Part shown: positions 27,123 to 35,169 of the stretch, piece after piece | Position numbering within the stretch: position 1 is the stretch's first letter | Layout: every line of letters begins with the position of its first letter | Assembly (NCBI GenBank): GCA_013298125.1 | Contig: JAAFJP010000004.1 | Location: 62,001 to 126,000, forward strand | Length of the DNA stretch: 64,000 nucleotides | DNA from: Cytophagales bacterium | GTDB taxonomy: Bacteria; Bacteroidota; Bacteroidia; Cytophagales; Spirosomataceae | Reading direction: 5' to 3' | Translations under genes and position numbers: made by a program | The notes under the pieces: generated by a model | What the model was told of the DNA's origin: nothing | Databases searched by the model: none | What the model saw: only the letters and a program-made list of their open reading frames with translations

Positions 27123-27338
27123 TCACGCCCTCCGTTTAAGTAAGATATGTTTTGCAAAAAATCTTTTCATACAGGGTTTTGGAATATTTATATAATCTAT
27201 ACCCATATTGCTCTCTACGAATTTCAAAACGGGTGAAGGTTCTAAATGATAAATATAAGAAAAAACAAAATATGTCACGATGAACTCTTTGTGAAATAAA
27301 ACTATCCAAAATGATTTGTGGAGAAGGATTCTGTTCAT
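27123..27338 (-). CDS. small basic protein, unknown
   Basis: 71-residue ORF sitting between two genes of the same strand (16 bp after the secreted protein at 27354-27992 and 39 bp before trmN6). A 270-bp hole without it would be odd in this compact stretch. It has a hydrophobic N-terminal half (KEFIVTYFVFSYIYHL) and a basic end (KRFFAKHILLKRRA). No family is recognised. Position and strand support it more than composition does. Confidence 0.45.
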   Translation of the reverse strand: MNRILLHKSFWIVLFHKEFIVTYFVFSYIYHLEPSPVLKFVESNMGIDYINIPKPCMKRFFAKHILLKRRA

Positions 27339-27353
27339 GGTTATTTTTGAAAA

Positions 27354-27992
27354 TTACTCAATCGTGATACTCTCAAAATCTCCCCCACTTCCATCACCCA
27401 TAAAAATCCCTAATTTCCCATTGCTTCGTTCTGTGAGTTTATCAACTATCAATGATGGTTTTGTATCTTGATTAATGAATGCTTTTACGGATTTTTTATC
27501 AACGATAATCGTCATCGTAAACCAATCATTCGAGTTTGGGGGATTTATTATTTCCTTCTCAAATACACCATTACGTTCTTCTCTGAGCTTTTTCCAAGTG
27601 AATTTTGGATGAGAAATGTATTGAATCGCATGAATTTTTCGGATGGAATCTTTTGCAAAAAAATTAAACGGACGGCAATATACCGCATCATAGGTACTAT
27701 CATTTAAGCCATGAAAAATTATGCCAACAAAACTTCTTTGAAAGACATCCTTACCTCTCATTCTGATAGTTAATTTGCCATTTTTAAAGTCTTTTGTTGG
27801 CAACCAAATCAAGCCTTCTTCCTTGTTATCAGCGAGTTGTATAAAACTCTTACCATTTTCAATTACAGATTTTATCTCACGATTTATAACTTCCAATTTC
27901 CCTTTTTTGTAAAGGTCTGTAAGGTCAATTGTTTGCTTTTTTTGAGCAAAAGTGAGGTTTGAGATGATTAGTAAGATAATTAGTTTGTACAT
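27354..27992 (-). CDS. secreted concanavalin-like (DUF1080-type) protein
   Basis: 212-residue protein with a cleavable signal (MYKLIILLIISNLTFAQ). The mature part is beta-rich and shows a jelly-roll pattern (NGKLTIRMRGKDVFQRSFVG, GIIFHGLNDSTYDAVYCRPF, WFTMTIIVDKKSVKAFIN, SNGKLGIFMGDGSGGDFESI) like laminin-G/DUF1080 domains that bind or hydrolyse carbohydrates. No catalytic pair can be assigned. It is preceded on the same strand by a TPR protein and a beta-barrel protein. Confidence 0.72.
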   Translation of the reverse strand: MYKLIILLIISNLTFAQKKQTIDLTDLYKKGKLEVINREIKSVIENGKSFIQLADNKEEGLIWLPTKDFKNGKLTIRMRGKDVFQRSFVGIIFHGLNDSTYDAVYCRPFNFFAKDSIRKIHAIQYISHPKFTWKKLREERNGVFEKEIINPPNSNDWFTMTIIVDKKSVKAFINQDTKPSLIVDKLTERSNGKLGIFMGDGSGGDFESITIE

Positions 27993-28011
27993 GAGTTTCA
28001 GTTATTTTATT

Positions 28012-28785
28012 CTATTTTGACAGTTTCTCCTTCAATTCCTCAGCCCGTTTCCGTCCACCTACATGATTAGGGTCAAGGGAAATTGCTTTCTCCAAATATG
28101 CCAAGGACTCTGTTCTATATTTTTTACTCTGATGCTGATTTGCCAAAGCCCAATACACAAAACTCATAATTTTGGAGCTTGCGTATGCTGGATTTTTATT
28201 TTGCTTATCAATAATTGACTGCATATCTAATTTGGCAAATTTTCGTTTTGAAAAGAAAAAGAAAGGCAAGTTTTCTGCAACACTTCCTCTTAAAAATTCA
28301 GGCAAATACGAAACCTCAGAGTAATTATTTACTGCCTGTTCAAACATCGTAAAAGCTTCACCGACTAAACCCAATTTCTTTGTTTCTCCACCAAGCAAAG
28401 ACAAGGCTGATGCCCTATGGGAGGCTACGAAAGGCATTAATTCCTTTGTAGTCACCGTTGATTCAAAAAGTTCAGTTAATAAATCAAAACTCTTTTTAGC
28501 ATAACCTTTGTAAGATGATTTCGATAAAAATGTCAGATTTAAGGCTGTTTCGTGATAAATAATTCCTAATCTAACTTTATTAATTTCGTTTGAATTTTTA
28601 CCGAAATCTACCTCAACTTCTTTGAGCTTTGTCTTCAAAAATGTTGTGTCAATAATTTCCATAACATCTTCTAATTGATGCTCATAGACTTTTACTTTTG
28701 AAAAGTCTAATTTTTGTGTTTGGGCGGTTGTGCTATTTGATGTTGTCATTGCCATTATCAATAAAAGGGTGATTAATTGTCTCAT
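28012..28785 (-). CDS. secreted TPR-like protein
   Basis: 257-residue periplasmic protein with a signal peptide (MRQLITLLLIMAMTTSNSTTAQ). The rest is helical, with a C-terminal TPR motif (SLAYLEKAISLDPNHVGGRK). It starts 9 bp after the beta-barrel gene (28794-29435) and is followed 20 bp later by the DUF1080-like gene. These three form an operon of exported proteins of unknown purpose. No enzymatic motif is visible. Confidence 0.72.
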   Translation of the reverse strand: MRQLITLLLIMAMTTSNSTTAQTQKLDFSKVKVYEHQLEDVMEIIDTTFLKTKLKEVEVDFGKNSNEINKVRLGIIYHETALNLTFLSKSSYKGYAKKSFDLLTELFESTVTTKELMPFVASHRASALSLLGGETKKLGLVGEAFTMFEQAVNNYSEVSYLPEFLRGSVAENLPFFFFSKRKFAKLDMQSIIDKQNKNPAYASSKIMSFVYWALANQHQSKKYRTESLAYLEKAISLDPNHVGGRKRAEELKEKLSK

Positions 28786-28793
28786 TTTGTTGC

Positions 28794-29435
28794 TTATTTA
28801 GAAGATTTAGAAATTGAAAATCTACCACCTACCGCAAAAAATGGCAATGCCAATACTGATTTTGGACTATATGTTGAACCACCAAGCACTCTATTATCAC
28901 TTCCACTCACATTAAACGAAAAACCATATCCACCATCCATATACAAAACTTCCTTGAACGGAAACCAACGAAATCCCACCCGACTAACTACATAAACCTT
29001 ATTGAAATCTTCTTTCTTTTGGGTAGGTACATCCGTTACTGAATACCAATCGTAGCTCACAATCGTACCCGCATAAAATCCTTTTCTATCTTTTCGTAAA
29101 AACACATTGGCAAAAATCTCGGCAGCACCATTGGTTGGAACGTCTAAATTTTTAGCATTATCAAAAATAGCATCTCTAAAAGTGGGTGTCAATTTGGTCT
29201 TTACAAAAATAAATCCCGTTTGGAGTCTTGAAAACTCTAAGCCAACACCCGCCCCAAAGCCATCGTAGGCAAAGAATTGAGGATTAATTTCGGCAAAAAC
29301 TTGAAGACCTTTCTCTTCGGATTTTGCTCTTATTTGATTGTTGTAAAAACGTTTGAAAATTCCTTGATTTTCGTCTTGACTAAAAGCACTTAGGCTTAAA
29401 TTGATGGCAATTGCCGTTAAAATTAATGTTCTCAT
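28794..29435 (-). CDS. predicted outer-membrane beta-barrel protein
   Basis: 213-residue protein with a signal peptide ending LSLSAFSQ. The mature protein alternates amphipathic strands (GFGAGVGLEFSRLQTGFIF, GFYAGTIVSYDWYSV, KVYVVSRVGFRWFPF, LYMDGGYGFSFNV) and ends in a strand, AVGGRFSISKSSK. These are features of small outer-membrane barrels. It is the first gene of the exported three-gene operon and lies downstream of a Crp/Fnr regulator on the same strand. Confidence 0.7.
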   Translation of the reverse strand: MRTLILTAIAINLSLSAFSQDENQGIFKRFYNNQIRAKSEEKGLQVFAEINPQFFAYDGFGAGVGLEFSRLQTGFIFVKTKLTPTFRDAIFDNAKNLDVPTNGAAEIFANVFLRKDRKGFYAGTIVSYDWYSVTDVPTQKKEDFNKVYVVSRVGFRWFPFKEVLYMDGGYGFSFNVSGSDNRVLGGSTYSPKSVLALPFFAVGGRFSISKSSK

Positions 29436-29502
29436 CTTTTATTTTTGTTTATTTGATGAGACAAAATTCCGATGCAAACTGCCCTAAAAACGTTGACTTA
29501 TG

Positions 29503-30087
29503 TTAAGACTTTTGATTTTCGTAAATCCGCTTTTGAATCCGACTAAGACTTTCAGGACTTATTCCTAAGAAATTGGCAATGTATTTTTGAGGAATCCTTT
29601 GGAACAAATCAGGCTGTTTTTTCAATAAATTCTGGAAACGTTCTTCGGGTTTTTCTGAGGATAGAGACATGGCAATTTCCGTGGCACGTTGAGCCACATT
29701 CTCCGCCATTATTCGCCCGAAGGTTTCGTATTTAGAACACTCTTTGTATAGTTTATACAAGTTAGGTTTCCGAATCAAAAACACGGTTGTGTCTTCCATC
29801 GCTTGTAGGTTCATGATAGAAATAGTATCATAAGTAAAGCTCTGAAAATCAGTTACCCACATATTCTCAAACGAAATATCACACGTTTTTTCATCCCCAT
29901 TTTTTACGTGAAAATGCCTAATTGAACCTCCTGAAATGAAGGCAATGAAGTTACAAACCGCATTATCTTGTAATAAAAACTCCTTCTTTTTTAGCGTTTT
30001 AATTTCAAAATAATTGTCAATTAAATCTATTTCTTGTTCTGAAAAAGAGATGAGATTTTGGCAATATTCTTTTAGGTTTTTGAGCAT
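29503..30087 (-). CDS. Crp/Fnr family transcriptional regulator (1)
   Basis: 194-residue regulator with an N-terminal cyclic-nucleotide-binding-like barrel (about 20-130; KKKEFLLQDNAVCNFIAFISGG) and a C-terminal helix-turn-helix (about 160-190; IPQKYIANFLGISPESLSRIQK). The ligand is unknown, and the conserved cAMP-phosphate Arg-Ser pair is not obvious. It lies 2 bp after the DUF1569 gene, so it is co-transcribed with it. A second, different Crp/Fnr gene lies 1.4 kb away. Confidence 0.88.
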   Translation of the reverse strand: MLKNLKEYCQNLISFSEQEIDLIDNYFEIKTLKKKEFLLQDNAVCNFIAFISGGSIRHFHVKNGDEKTCDISFENMWVTDFQSFTYDTISIMNLQAMEDTTVFLIRKPNLYKLYKECSKYETFGRIMAENVAQRATEIAMSLSSEKPEERFQNLLKKQPDLFQRIPQKYIANFLGISPESLSRIQKRIYENQKS

Positions 30088-30089
30088 AG

Positions 30090-30536
30090 TTAAACGTTAA
30101 ACTGTCGAAGATGATGGTCAATATGTTTATAAACTGAAATGCCCACCTGTTCAGCGGTCATTTTTCCAAAGAACCAATGGACAAATGCTTGATTTGAATA
30201 GTTTTCATATTCTTCAATTAACGAAATCCATTTCAATTTGTCTTCCAAAAGATTGCCAGTATTCTCAGAAATTATGAATTCTTGTTTGGTTGGCGAGTTA
30301 CGTTTTTTGGGTTTATCATCTTTCATTAGATGTTTCAAGGCTAATTTACCTAACAAGAAACCAAGGAATGTACGCTTGTAAGGCGTTTTTCCCAAATACA
30401 TTTCTTCGCACAGAACGCAATGTTTTATCATTTGGTAAACATTCATTTTACCCCATTGTCTGGTGCTATTTTCGTTGAGAGAATTTACTCTATTTATCAA
30501 TTCTTCTCTTATGGTTTGGTCGAAAATTGTATTCAT
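30090..30536 (-). CDS. DUF1569 (DinB-like) protein
   Basis: 148-residue helical protein. REELINRVNSLNENSTRQWG and MNVYQMIKHCVLCEEMYLGK at the N-terminus and a final HIDHHLRQF match DUF1569, a relative of the DinB/YfiT four-helix metal-binding fold. His residues that could bind metal are H43 (MIKHC) and the C-terminal HIDHHLRQF. Function is unknown. It overlaps nothing and precedes the Crp/Fnr gene by 2 bp. Confidence 0.8.
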   Translation of the reverse strand: MNTIFDQTIREELINRVNSLNENSTRQWGKMNVYQMIKHCVLCEEMYLGKTPYKRTFLGFLLGKLALKHLMKDDKPKKRNSPTKQEFIISENTGNLLEDKLKWISLIEEYENYSNQAFVHWFFGKMTAEQVGISVYKHIDHHLRQFNV

Positions 30537-30569
30537 TTCTTAATTTTCACAAAATGTTAATCACGGACG

Positions 30570-31433
30570 TTATTTTGTTTTAAAATGCTTCTCTAAAAAG
30601 TCATGTACAAGATTAAAATTCTCTATTGGTGCATTATGCCCCCCATCTAATTTGATGTGGAAATAGGGATATTTAAAATTATGATGTTGTAATCGCTTAA
30701 TAATTTGGTCAGACATTTCAGGGGCAGGCCATTGGTCGTCATTTTTACCTGATAAAATCAAAATAGCACCCTTAATATTTTCAACTTCGATTTCAGCTTT
30801 TTTCACAGCTTCTTTGTTTTCCAACATCATTGCGTGGGCAGTATATAAATCACCTTTGATTGCTGGAAAGATAGTTTTGAAAGGTGCTGGAACGTATGGC
30901 AATTCTTGATTTTTATATGTCCACGAAGATGTATTTGCCGACCAAGTAATGGCTGGAAAACTTACATTTGATGTGGACATGGCTATCACTCCTTTGAAAT
31001 CGTCATATTTACTCGCTAAATTCAATACTAACTCGCCCCCTCGGGAGCCACCCAATAATATTATTCTGGACTTATCTATTTTTGGATTTTGGGCAATAGA
31101 TAAAATTGTATCACGAATTGCGTCTAACGAAATTCTATCTAAATGTTTTTGAGTTCCATTTGATCTAAAGTACCCTATTGCCAAGACCGCAAAACCCATC
31201 TTAATTAAGCTATCTCGTTTTGCTTTAAGGTAGGTTCTTTTCCAATCATTTTCGCCACCCCCGCCGCCAAATGCAACTATCAAAGGTTGGTTTTCAGCTT
31301 CCCCTAAATACAACTTGGCGTCTACAATTCCGTGTTTTTTTGGAAATGGTGGAACGTATGTAAAAATATACGTAAAACTAAAAAATAGTACGCCAGTAAC
31401 TAAGATTGATGTTATTTTTGCTTTTTTTGACAT
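30570..31433 (-). CDS. membrane-anchored or secreted alpha/beta hydrolase
   Basis: 287-residue hydrolase with an N-terminal hydrophobic segment (SILVTGVLFFSFTYIF). The nucleophile elbow is LLGGSRGGE (Ser130), the acid is probably in SGKNDDQW (Asp232 or 233), and the base is His266 in LDGGHNAP. The oxyanion-hole-like GGGGGENDW follows the first strand. It resembles the acyl-CoA thioesterase (BAAT) C-terminal/dienelactone hydrolase group. The substrate is unknown. Confidence 0.83.
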   Translation of the reverse strand: MSKKAKITSILVTGVLFFSFTYIFTYVPPFPKKHGIVDAKLYLGEAENQPLIVAFGGGGGENDWKRTYLKAKRDSLIKMGFAVLAIGYFRSNGTQKHLDRISLDAIRDTILSIAQNPKIDKSRIILLGGSRGGELVLNLASKYDDFKGVIAMSTSNVSFPAITWSANTSSWTYKNQELPYVPAPFKTIFPAIKGDLYTAHAMMLENKEAVKKAEIEVENIKGAILILSGKNDDQWPAPEMSDQIIKRLQHHNFKYPYFHIKLDGGHNAPIENFNLVHDFLEKHFKTK

Positions 31434-31506
31434 TGCAATGTTTGTTTAAAATTTTATGCAAATGTCAGTCGTTGATTGCTAAAAACTTTTGACCTATATC
31501 AAAAAA

Positions 31507-32085
31507 TCACTTCTCGGCTCGAATTCTACTAAGTGTTTCTTGGCTTATTCCCAAATAAGAGGCAACCATACCCAAGGGAATTCTATGGTAAATGCCTTGA
31601 TAAGTTTCGCAAAAGTGCTCGTATTTTTCTTTTGCCGTTGTAAATCTTAACGAGGTAATTCTATCCATAAAATGCCCGAATACCGTTCCCATAGATAGGC
31701 GTGCATAGCGTTCCATTTCAGGAAAGTGGTCAAATAGATAAACAAGGTCATTTACGTGTAAGCAAAATGCAACCGTATTTTCAATAGCATCAATGTAATA
31801 AATATCAAGTTGTCGCTCTCTAAAACTCCGAGGCGAGTTTACCCATTCTTCTTCACTACTGAAATATTCACTAATTTCTTTCCCATCTTTAATAAAATAG
31901 GTTCTGATTAGCCCCTTTTGAATAAAATAGCTTTTTGTACAAATCTTGTCCGCATCGTGTACAAGCTCTCCTTTTTTGAAATTAACAATGCTAACTCTAT
32001 TTGTCAGTTCATATTTTAGGGTATCTGACAAATGAATATATTTTTCAAAATGCTGAAATATGTTGTCTTTTGGTTCTGTGGTCAT
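31507..32085 (-). CDS. Crp/Fnr family transcriptional regulator (2)
   Basis: 192-residue regulator: a cNMP-binding-like barrel (residues 25-120, KGELVHDADKICTKSYFIQK) and a C-terminal HTH (IPLGMVASYLGISQETLSRI). Its start overlaps the end of the GrpB gene by 4 bp (ATGA type), showing translational coupling. It is only distantly like the other Crp/Fnr protein at 29503. The signal sensed is unknown. Confidence 0.87.
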   Translation of the reverse strand: MTTEPKDNIFQHFEKYIHLSDTLKYELTNRVSIVNFKKGELVHDADKICTKSYFIQKGLIRTYFIKDGKEISEYFSSEEEWVNSPRSFRERQLDIYYIDAIENTVAFCLHVNDLVYLFDHFPEMERYARLSMGTVFGHFMDRITSLRFTTAKEKYEHFCETYQGIYHRIPLGMVASYLGISQETLSRIRAEK

Positions 32086-32621
32086 AATTTTAAATGTTCA
32101 CTCCTCGCTAATTCAATGATATAATTAATGAAAGAATTTGCTTTCAACTGTTTAAGTTCGGCGTATAATTTTCTATCCTGATTGGCTTCTTCGGCAATTT
32201 GATATTTCAAATTCTCATAAAACTCCCTTGCGATTTCGTTTTTTCTTAAATAATCTCTTGATAAAATATGACGATGTAATTCTTCACTATCGTTTTTGCA
32301 GACATAGAGATGATGGGGTATTTTATGCAAAACCTCGTCATCTTGTACTGAATTTCTCTTAAAAACCTCTCGCCCTTCTATGCCTTGATTGCCGTTGTGA
32401 TAATATCCAAACGATTCAAGATTAATTTTAATGTATTCAAAATCAGCAACTTGATAGTAAATTATATCAATATCAATGATTGGTTTAGCGGCAAGTTGTG
32501 GAACAGAGGTACTGCCTACGTGTTCAATATTTACATCAATCCCAACTAATGCTTTTGATAGTTTTTCTTTTATTTGTTCAAAATGATTTACCCATTCGGT
32601 ATTGTATTTTACGATAATCAT
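32082..32621 (-). CDS. GrpB family protein (UPF0157, nucleotidyltransferase-like)
   Basis: 179-residue protein of the GrpB/UPF0157 family, a nucleotidyltransferase-like fold. The markers are IEHVGSTSVPQLAAKPIIDIDI near residues 36-57 and HHLYVC near 105. The pattern HVGSTS...KPIIDID contains the expected acidic pair. Members are sometimes fused to dephospho-CoA kinase; the activity is not established. It is translationally coupled to the Crp/Fnr gene. A shared GGACATTTGTCT word lies about 70 bp upstream of its start. Confidence 0.88.
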   Translation of the reverse strand: MIIVKYNTEWVNHFEQIKEKLSKALVGIDVNIEHVGSTSVPQLAAKPIIDIDIIYYQVADFEYIKINLESFGYYHNGNQGIEGREVFKRNSVQDDEVLHKIPHHLYVCKNDSEELHRHILSRDYLRKNEIAREFYENLKYQIAEEANQDRKLYAELKQLKANSFINYIIELARSEHLKL

Positions 32622-32671
32622 GTAATATTTTTTTAAATCACTGTTTCATCATTATTCAAATATAACCATAA

Positions 32672-32713
32672 ACCGCCCATCAAAAACAGACAAATGTCCG
32701 ATTTTGATGGGCG
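32672..32713. repeat. hairpin around a GGACATTTGTCT word
   Basis: CGCCCATCAAAA and TTTTGATGGGCG flank ACAGACAAATGTCCGA. It lies between the lipoprotein gene end and the GrpB start, so it can be a terminator for one and a control site for the other. Confidence 0.6.
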
Positions 32714-32737
32714 ATCGAATTAGCATTTAGAAATCTA

Positions 32738-33259
32738 CTATTTTTTAGTTGTAACAACTCCCTTCGGATCAACAATTTTATCATCAACTTTTGAAGCATT
32801 GGAAATCAGCACATTAATCGTTGGCGTGTAAGCATTGCCTAACAATAACTTCAAGTCAATCTCAATGGTATGTCTCATAATTGCCAAACATTGTACTTGT
32901 GATGTTGGCTCATGTGAGATTATCAAATTGGTCGAACCCAAAACCATTGTTGGATTTGCAGGTTCAGTAAAATTGATAACGCCATCCCAAATCACTCTAT
33001 ACGCTTGCGTATCGCATCCACCCTCTACCGTAACTTTAAGTAGGTTATCAGTTCTCTTAATTTCCACAATGTCAAAAGGATAACCTTTGAAATTGGCTCT
33101 GGCATTCATCAATTTTGCGTATTCAGAGGCACTTTTTTCTGACTTAACATTACTGGCTGGCTCTACGACTGCAATATCTGATTTTTGGCAACTGATAATG
33201 CCTAATCCTAAAAATAGCGTTATTGCTATTACTGTAAATTGATTTTTTAAATTTTTCAT
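32738..33259 (-). CDS. lipoprotein, unknown function
   Basis: 173-residue lipoprotein with lipobox IISC (Cys24). The mature part is beta-rich (DIVEIKRTDNLLKVTVEGGC, AYRVIWDGVINFTEPANP) with two Cys that might pair. It looks like a single-domain secreted protein with no known family. It is followed by a conserved hairpin and preceded by a Kazal-domain lipoprotein 24 bp upstream on the same strand, suggesting an operon. Confidence 0.7.
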   Translation of the reverse strand: MKNLKNQFTVIAITLFLGLGIISCQKSDIAVVEPASNVKSEKSASEYAKLMNARANFKGYPFDIVEIKRTDNLLKVTVEGGCDTQAYRVIWDGVINFTEPANPTMVLGSTNLIISHEPTSQVQCLAIMRHTIEIDLKLLLGNAYTPTINVLISNASKVDDKIVDPKGVVTTKK

Positions 33260-33283
33260 GTTTGTGTTGTTTAATTTTTGTTT

Positions 33284-33517
33284 TTACTTTTTGCACTCTC
33301 CCTTTGTATAATTTTTGATTCCCACAGCCTCTGCAAAGCAAGTGTTTACATAAGTTTTACCATTACAACCACAAACAGGTCCATATTGTAATGTACAGAT
33401 TACTTCCTTAACAGGTTTTTCAATACAATCTGTACCTACGTCTTTTTCCAAACTTTCTAATTTTTGCTCACATCCCATCATTGCTCCAACGAGTAGGATT
33501 ACCAATATTTTTTTCAT
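33284..33517 (-). CDS. Kazal-type protease-inhibitor lipoprotein
   Basis: 77-residue lipoprotein (lipobox MMGC, Cys16) carrying one Kazal domain: CIEKPVKEVICTLQYGPVCG followed by CNGKTYVNTCFAEAVGIKNY and a last Cys. Spacing CxxxY-GPVCGCNGKTYxNxC matches the Kazal signature, although the usual six-cysteine pattern carries an extra Cys in GCNG. Kazal proteins inhibit serine proteases in eukaryotes; bacterial lipoprotein forms are known but uncommon. A GGACATTTGTCT word lies about 75 bp upstream of the start. Confidence 0.87.
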   Translation of the reverse strand: MKKILVILLVGAMMGCEQKLESLEKDVGTDCIEKPVKEVICTLQYGPVCGCNGKTYVNTCFAEAVGIKNYTKGECKK

Positions 33518-33606
33518 TTCTGTATGTTTTTTTAATTATAGTAGAAAGACTTACAGACTAATAAAAAGGTTGTAAAGGGGTTGAATTATTAGACAAATGT
33601 CCTGTT

Positions 33607-33996
33607 TTAACCTATTCCTTTCTTTTTTAAGGCATCAGGATAAACAATCGTAAGCAAAGCCATTATCAACAAAAAATTAAATTCAACGCCATTTCTTCCA
33701 CCCCCAACGACAAACCAACCTTCTCTCAAATGAATCATAAAAATGCCTGCAACTAAGATAAAAATGGTGATAAAAGTGGTTGCTTTCAAATATTTATCGG
33801 TAAATAATGAAATCGCCAGAGCAACGTGAGACAGTTTTACCGCCCAAGCCAAAGGCAAACCCACGGGTGCAAAACCAACTTGGTTCAGGTATAAATTACC
33901 GAAATTATTAATCCCATTATTGAACATTCCTGTCAAACTGTGGACTAAGAATATGACGATGAGGGCAATGCGGAGAAAAGATAGATTATTTGTCAT
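33607..33996 (-). CDS. DoxX-like membrane protein
   Basis: 129-residue protein with four predicted helices. The opening RIALIVIFLVHSLTGMFNNG and the central AVKLSHVALAISLF and IFMIHLREGWFVVGGGRNGVEFN are typical of DoxX/DoxD-like small quinone-linked membrane proteins. No redox cofactor motif is visible. It ends 22 bp before the acetyltransferase gene's coding end on the same strand. Confidence 0.8.
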   Translation of the reverse strand: MTNNLSFLRIALIVIFLVHSLTGMFNNGINNFGNLYLNQVGFAPVGLPLAWAVKLSHVALAISLFTDKYLKATTFITIFILVAGIFMIHLREGWFVVGGGRNGVEFNFLLIMALLTIVYPDALKKKGIG

Positions 33997-34018
33997 TGGT
34001 TGGTTGGGTGGTGGTTTG

Positions 34019-34648
34019 TTAAAGTGCTATTTTCAAAGCCGCAATATTATTATCAGTCAAATTTTGGACATTTTGAGTTATCTTTTCAATCTCCCAATCC
34101 CACCATTTGATTTCCAATAAATCGTTGATTTCTTCCTCAGAAAACCGCTTTTTGATTAATTTGGCAGGATTCCCGCCCACGATGGCGTAAGGTTCTACAT
34201 CTTTGGTAACGACTGAATTTGTACCAATTATTGCTCCATCGCCAATGGTTACACCCGCCATGATGGTTGCGTTGTAGCCAATCCAAACATCATTGCCAAC
34301 CACAATATTCCCTTTGCTTGGATAAGTTTTTCCTTCCATGGCATTCTCCCAACCGTTTCCAAAAATGGCAAATGGATAAGTCGTAACGGCATCTGTCAAG
34401 TGATTTGCTCCGTTCATAATGAAAGTAACATCGGAGGCAATCATGCAAAATTTACCGATGATTAGTTTATCCCCCGTAAAATCAAAATGATATTTGACAT
34501 TCTTTTCAAAATTCATAATATCCTCAAAATCATCGTAGTAGGTATAATCTCCAACGATAATGTTAGGGTTTTTGATAATATTTTTCAAGAAACAAAGTCT
34601 GTCGTAATGGGCTAATGGGAAGGGAGTATTTTTATTGGGTCCTGTCAT
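34019..34648 (-). CDS. CatB/Vat-like hexapeptide O-acetyltransferase
   Basis: The start is set at ATG 34648, giving MTGPNKNTPFPLAHYDRLCF, which matches the beginnings of the Vat/CatB xenobiotic acetyltransferase family. A longer frame to 34717 adds unrelated residues. The left-handed beta-helix repeats are visible (IGKFCMIASDVTFIMNGANH, IVVGNDVWIGYNATIMAGVT, IGDGAIIGTNSVVTKDVEPY). The catalytic His is probably the one in NGANHL. Members acetylate chloramphenicol or streptogramins, but many act on other acceptors. Resistance is not shown. Confidence 0.87.
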   Translation of the reverse strand: MTGPNKNTPFPLAHYDRLCFLKNIIKNPNIIVGDYTYYDDFEDIMNFEKNVKYHFDFTGDKLIIGKFCMIASDVTFIMNGANHLTDAVTTYPFAIFGNGWENAMEGKTYPSKGNIVVGNDVWIGYNATIMAGVTIGDGAIIGTNSVVTKDVEPYAIVGGNPAKLIKKRFSEEEINDLLEIKWWDWEIEKITQNVQNLTDNNIAALKIAL

Positions 34649-34741
34649 TTTGAATGGTTTGGTATTTTCTACAAATATAATCTTAAACCTTTTTCTAAAT
34701 TCAAGACAATTGTCCAAAAATGGTACTTTTATATTACTTTT

Positions 34742-34980
34742 CGGAACTATGCACTATTTGGCGGATTTAAGGTTAGGCTTCTCCGAAGCCCTAAACCGAT
34801 ATTATTTTGGTTCTACAAAGGTTAATCGGGCGGCGTTCCGCTTCTCCGAAATTATGTCAAATTATACCTCGGACTGTGCGTCGCAGAGAGGTTCAACCTT
34901 TGTAGAAAATGATGAAATGTAGTGGAAAACTTCGGAGAAGTTTAACCTTAATCTCTTCCGCCAAATTGTGCATAGTTCCG
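34742..34980. repeat. nested intergenic palindrome, 239 bp
   Basis: The outer arms are CGGAACTATGCAC and GTGCATAGTTCCG. The middle arms are GGCGGATTTAAGGTTA/TTAACCTTAATCTCTTCCGCC (imperfect) and CTTCTCCGAAG-type repeats. The inner arms are TCTACAAAGGTTAA/TTCAACCTTTGTAGA. The rest of the 521-bp gap upstream of the acetyltransferase holds only a second palindrome. A 95-codon frame through it is an artefact of the repeat. Confidence 0.7.
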
Positions 34981-35012
34981 TTAAGAAAAGCAGAAAATAT
35001 TATTTTTACTAA

Positions 35013-35156
35013 TACACTGTTTAATAAGTTTTCGTTCATAAAATTCAGAACACGATTTTGAGGATTTATATGATTGTCATTCCCAATCCTGTTTAATCAA
35101 ATTAATCACTATAATCGTGTTCTAAAAAAGTACACGAAAACTTATTAAACAGTGTA
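35013..35156. mobile_element. 144-bp MITE-like element
   Basis: The terminal inverted repeats are TACACTGTTTAATAAGTTTT plus CGT and their exact complement (23 bp each). An inner inverted repeat AGAACACGATT/AATCGTGTTCT is nested inside. A solo copy of the same terminus occurs at 60778-60801. The size, TIRs and absence of coding suggest a miniature inverted-repeat element. No matching transposase is in the window. Confidence 0.6.
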
Positions 35157-35169
35157 CTCAATGGCTTCT

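Noticed and set aside
34635-34922. A 95-codon plus-strand frame over the nested palindrome upstream of the acetyltransferase gene
   Set aside because: It lies across the arms of an inverted repeat, begins inside the acetyltransferase gene on the other strand and has no family resemblance. It is a by-product of the repeat.
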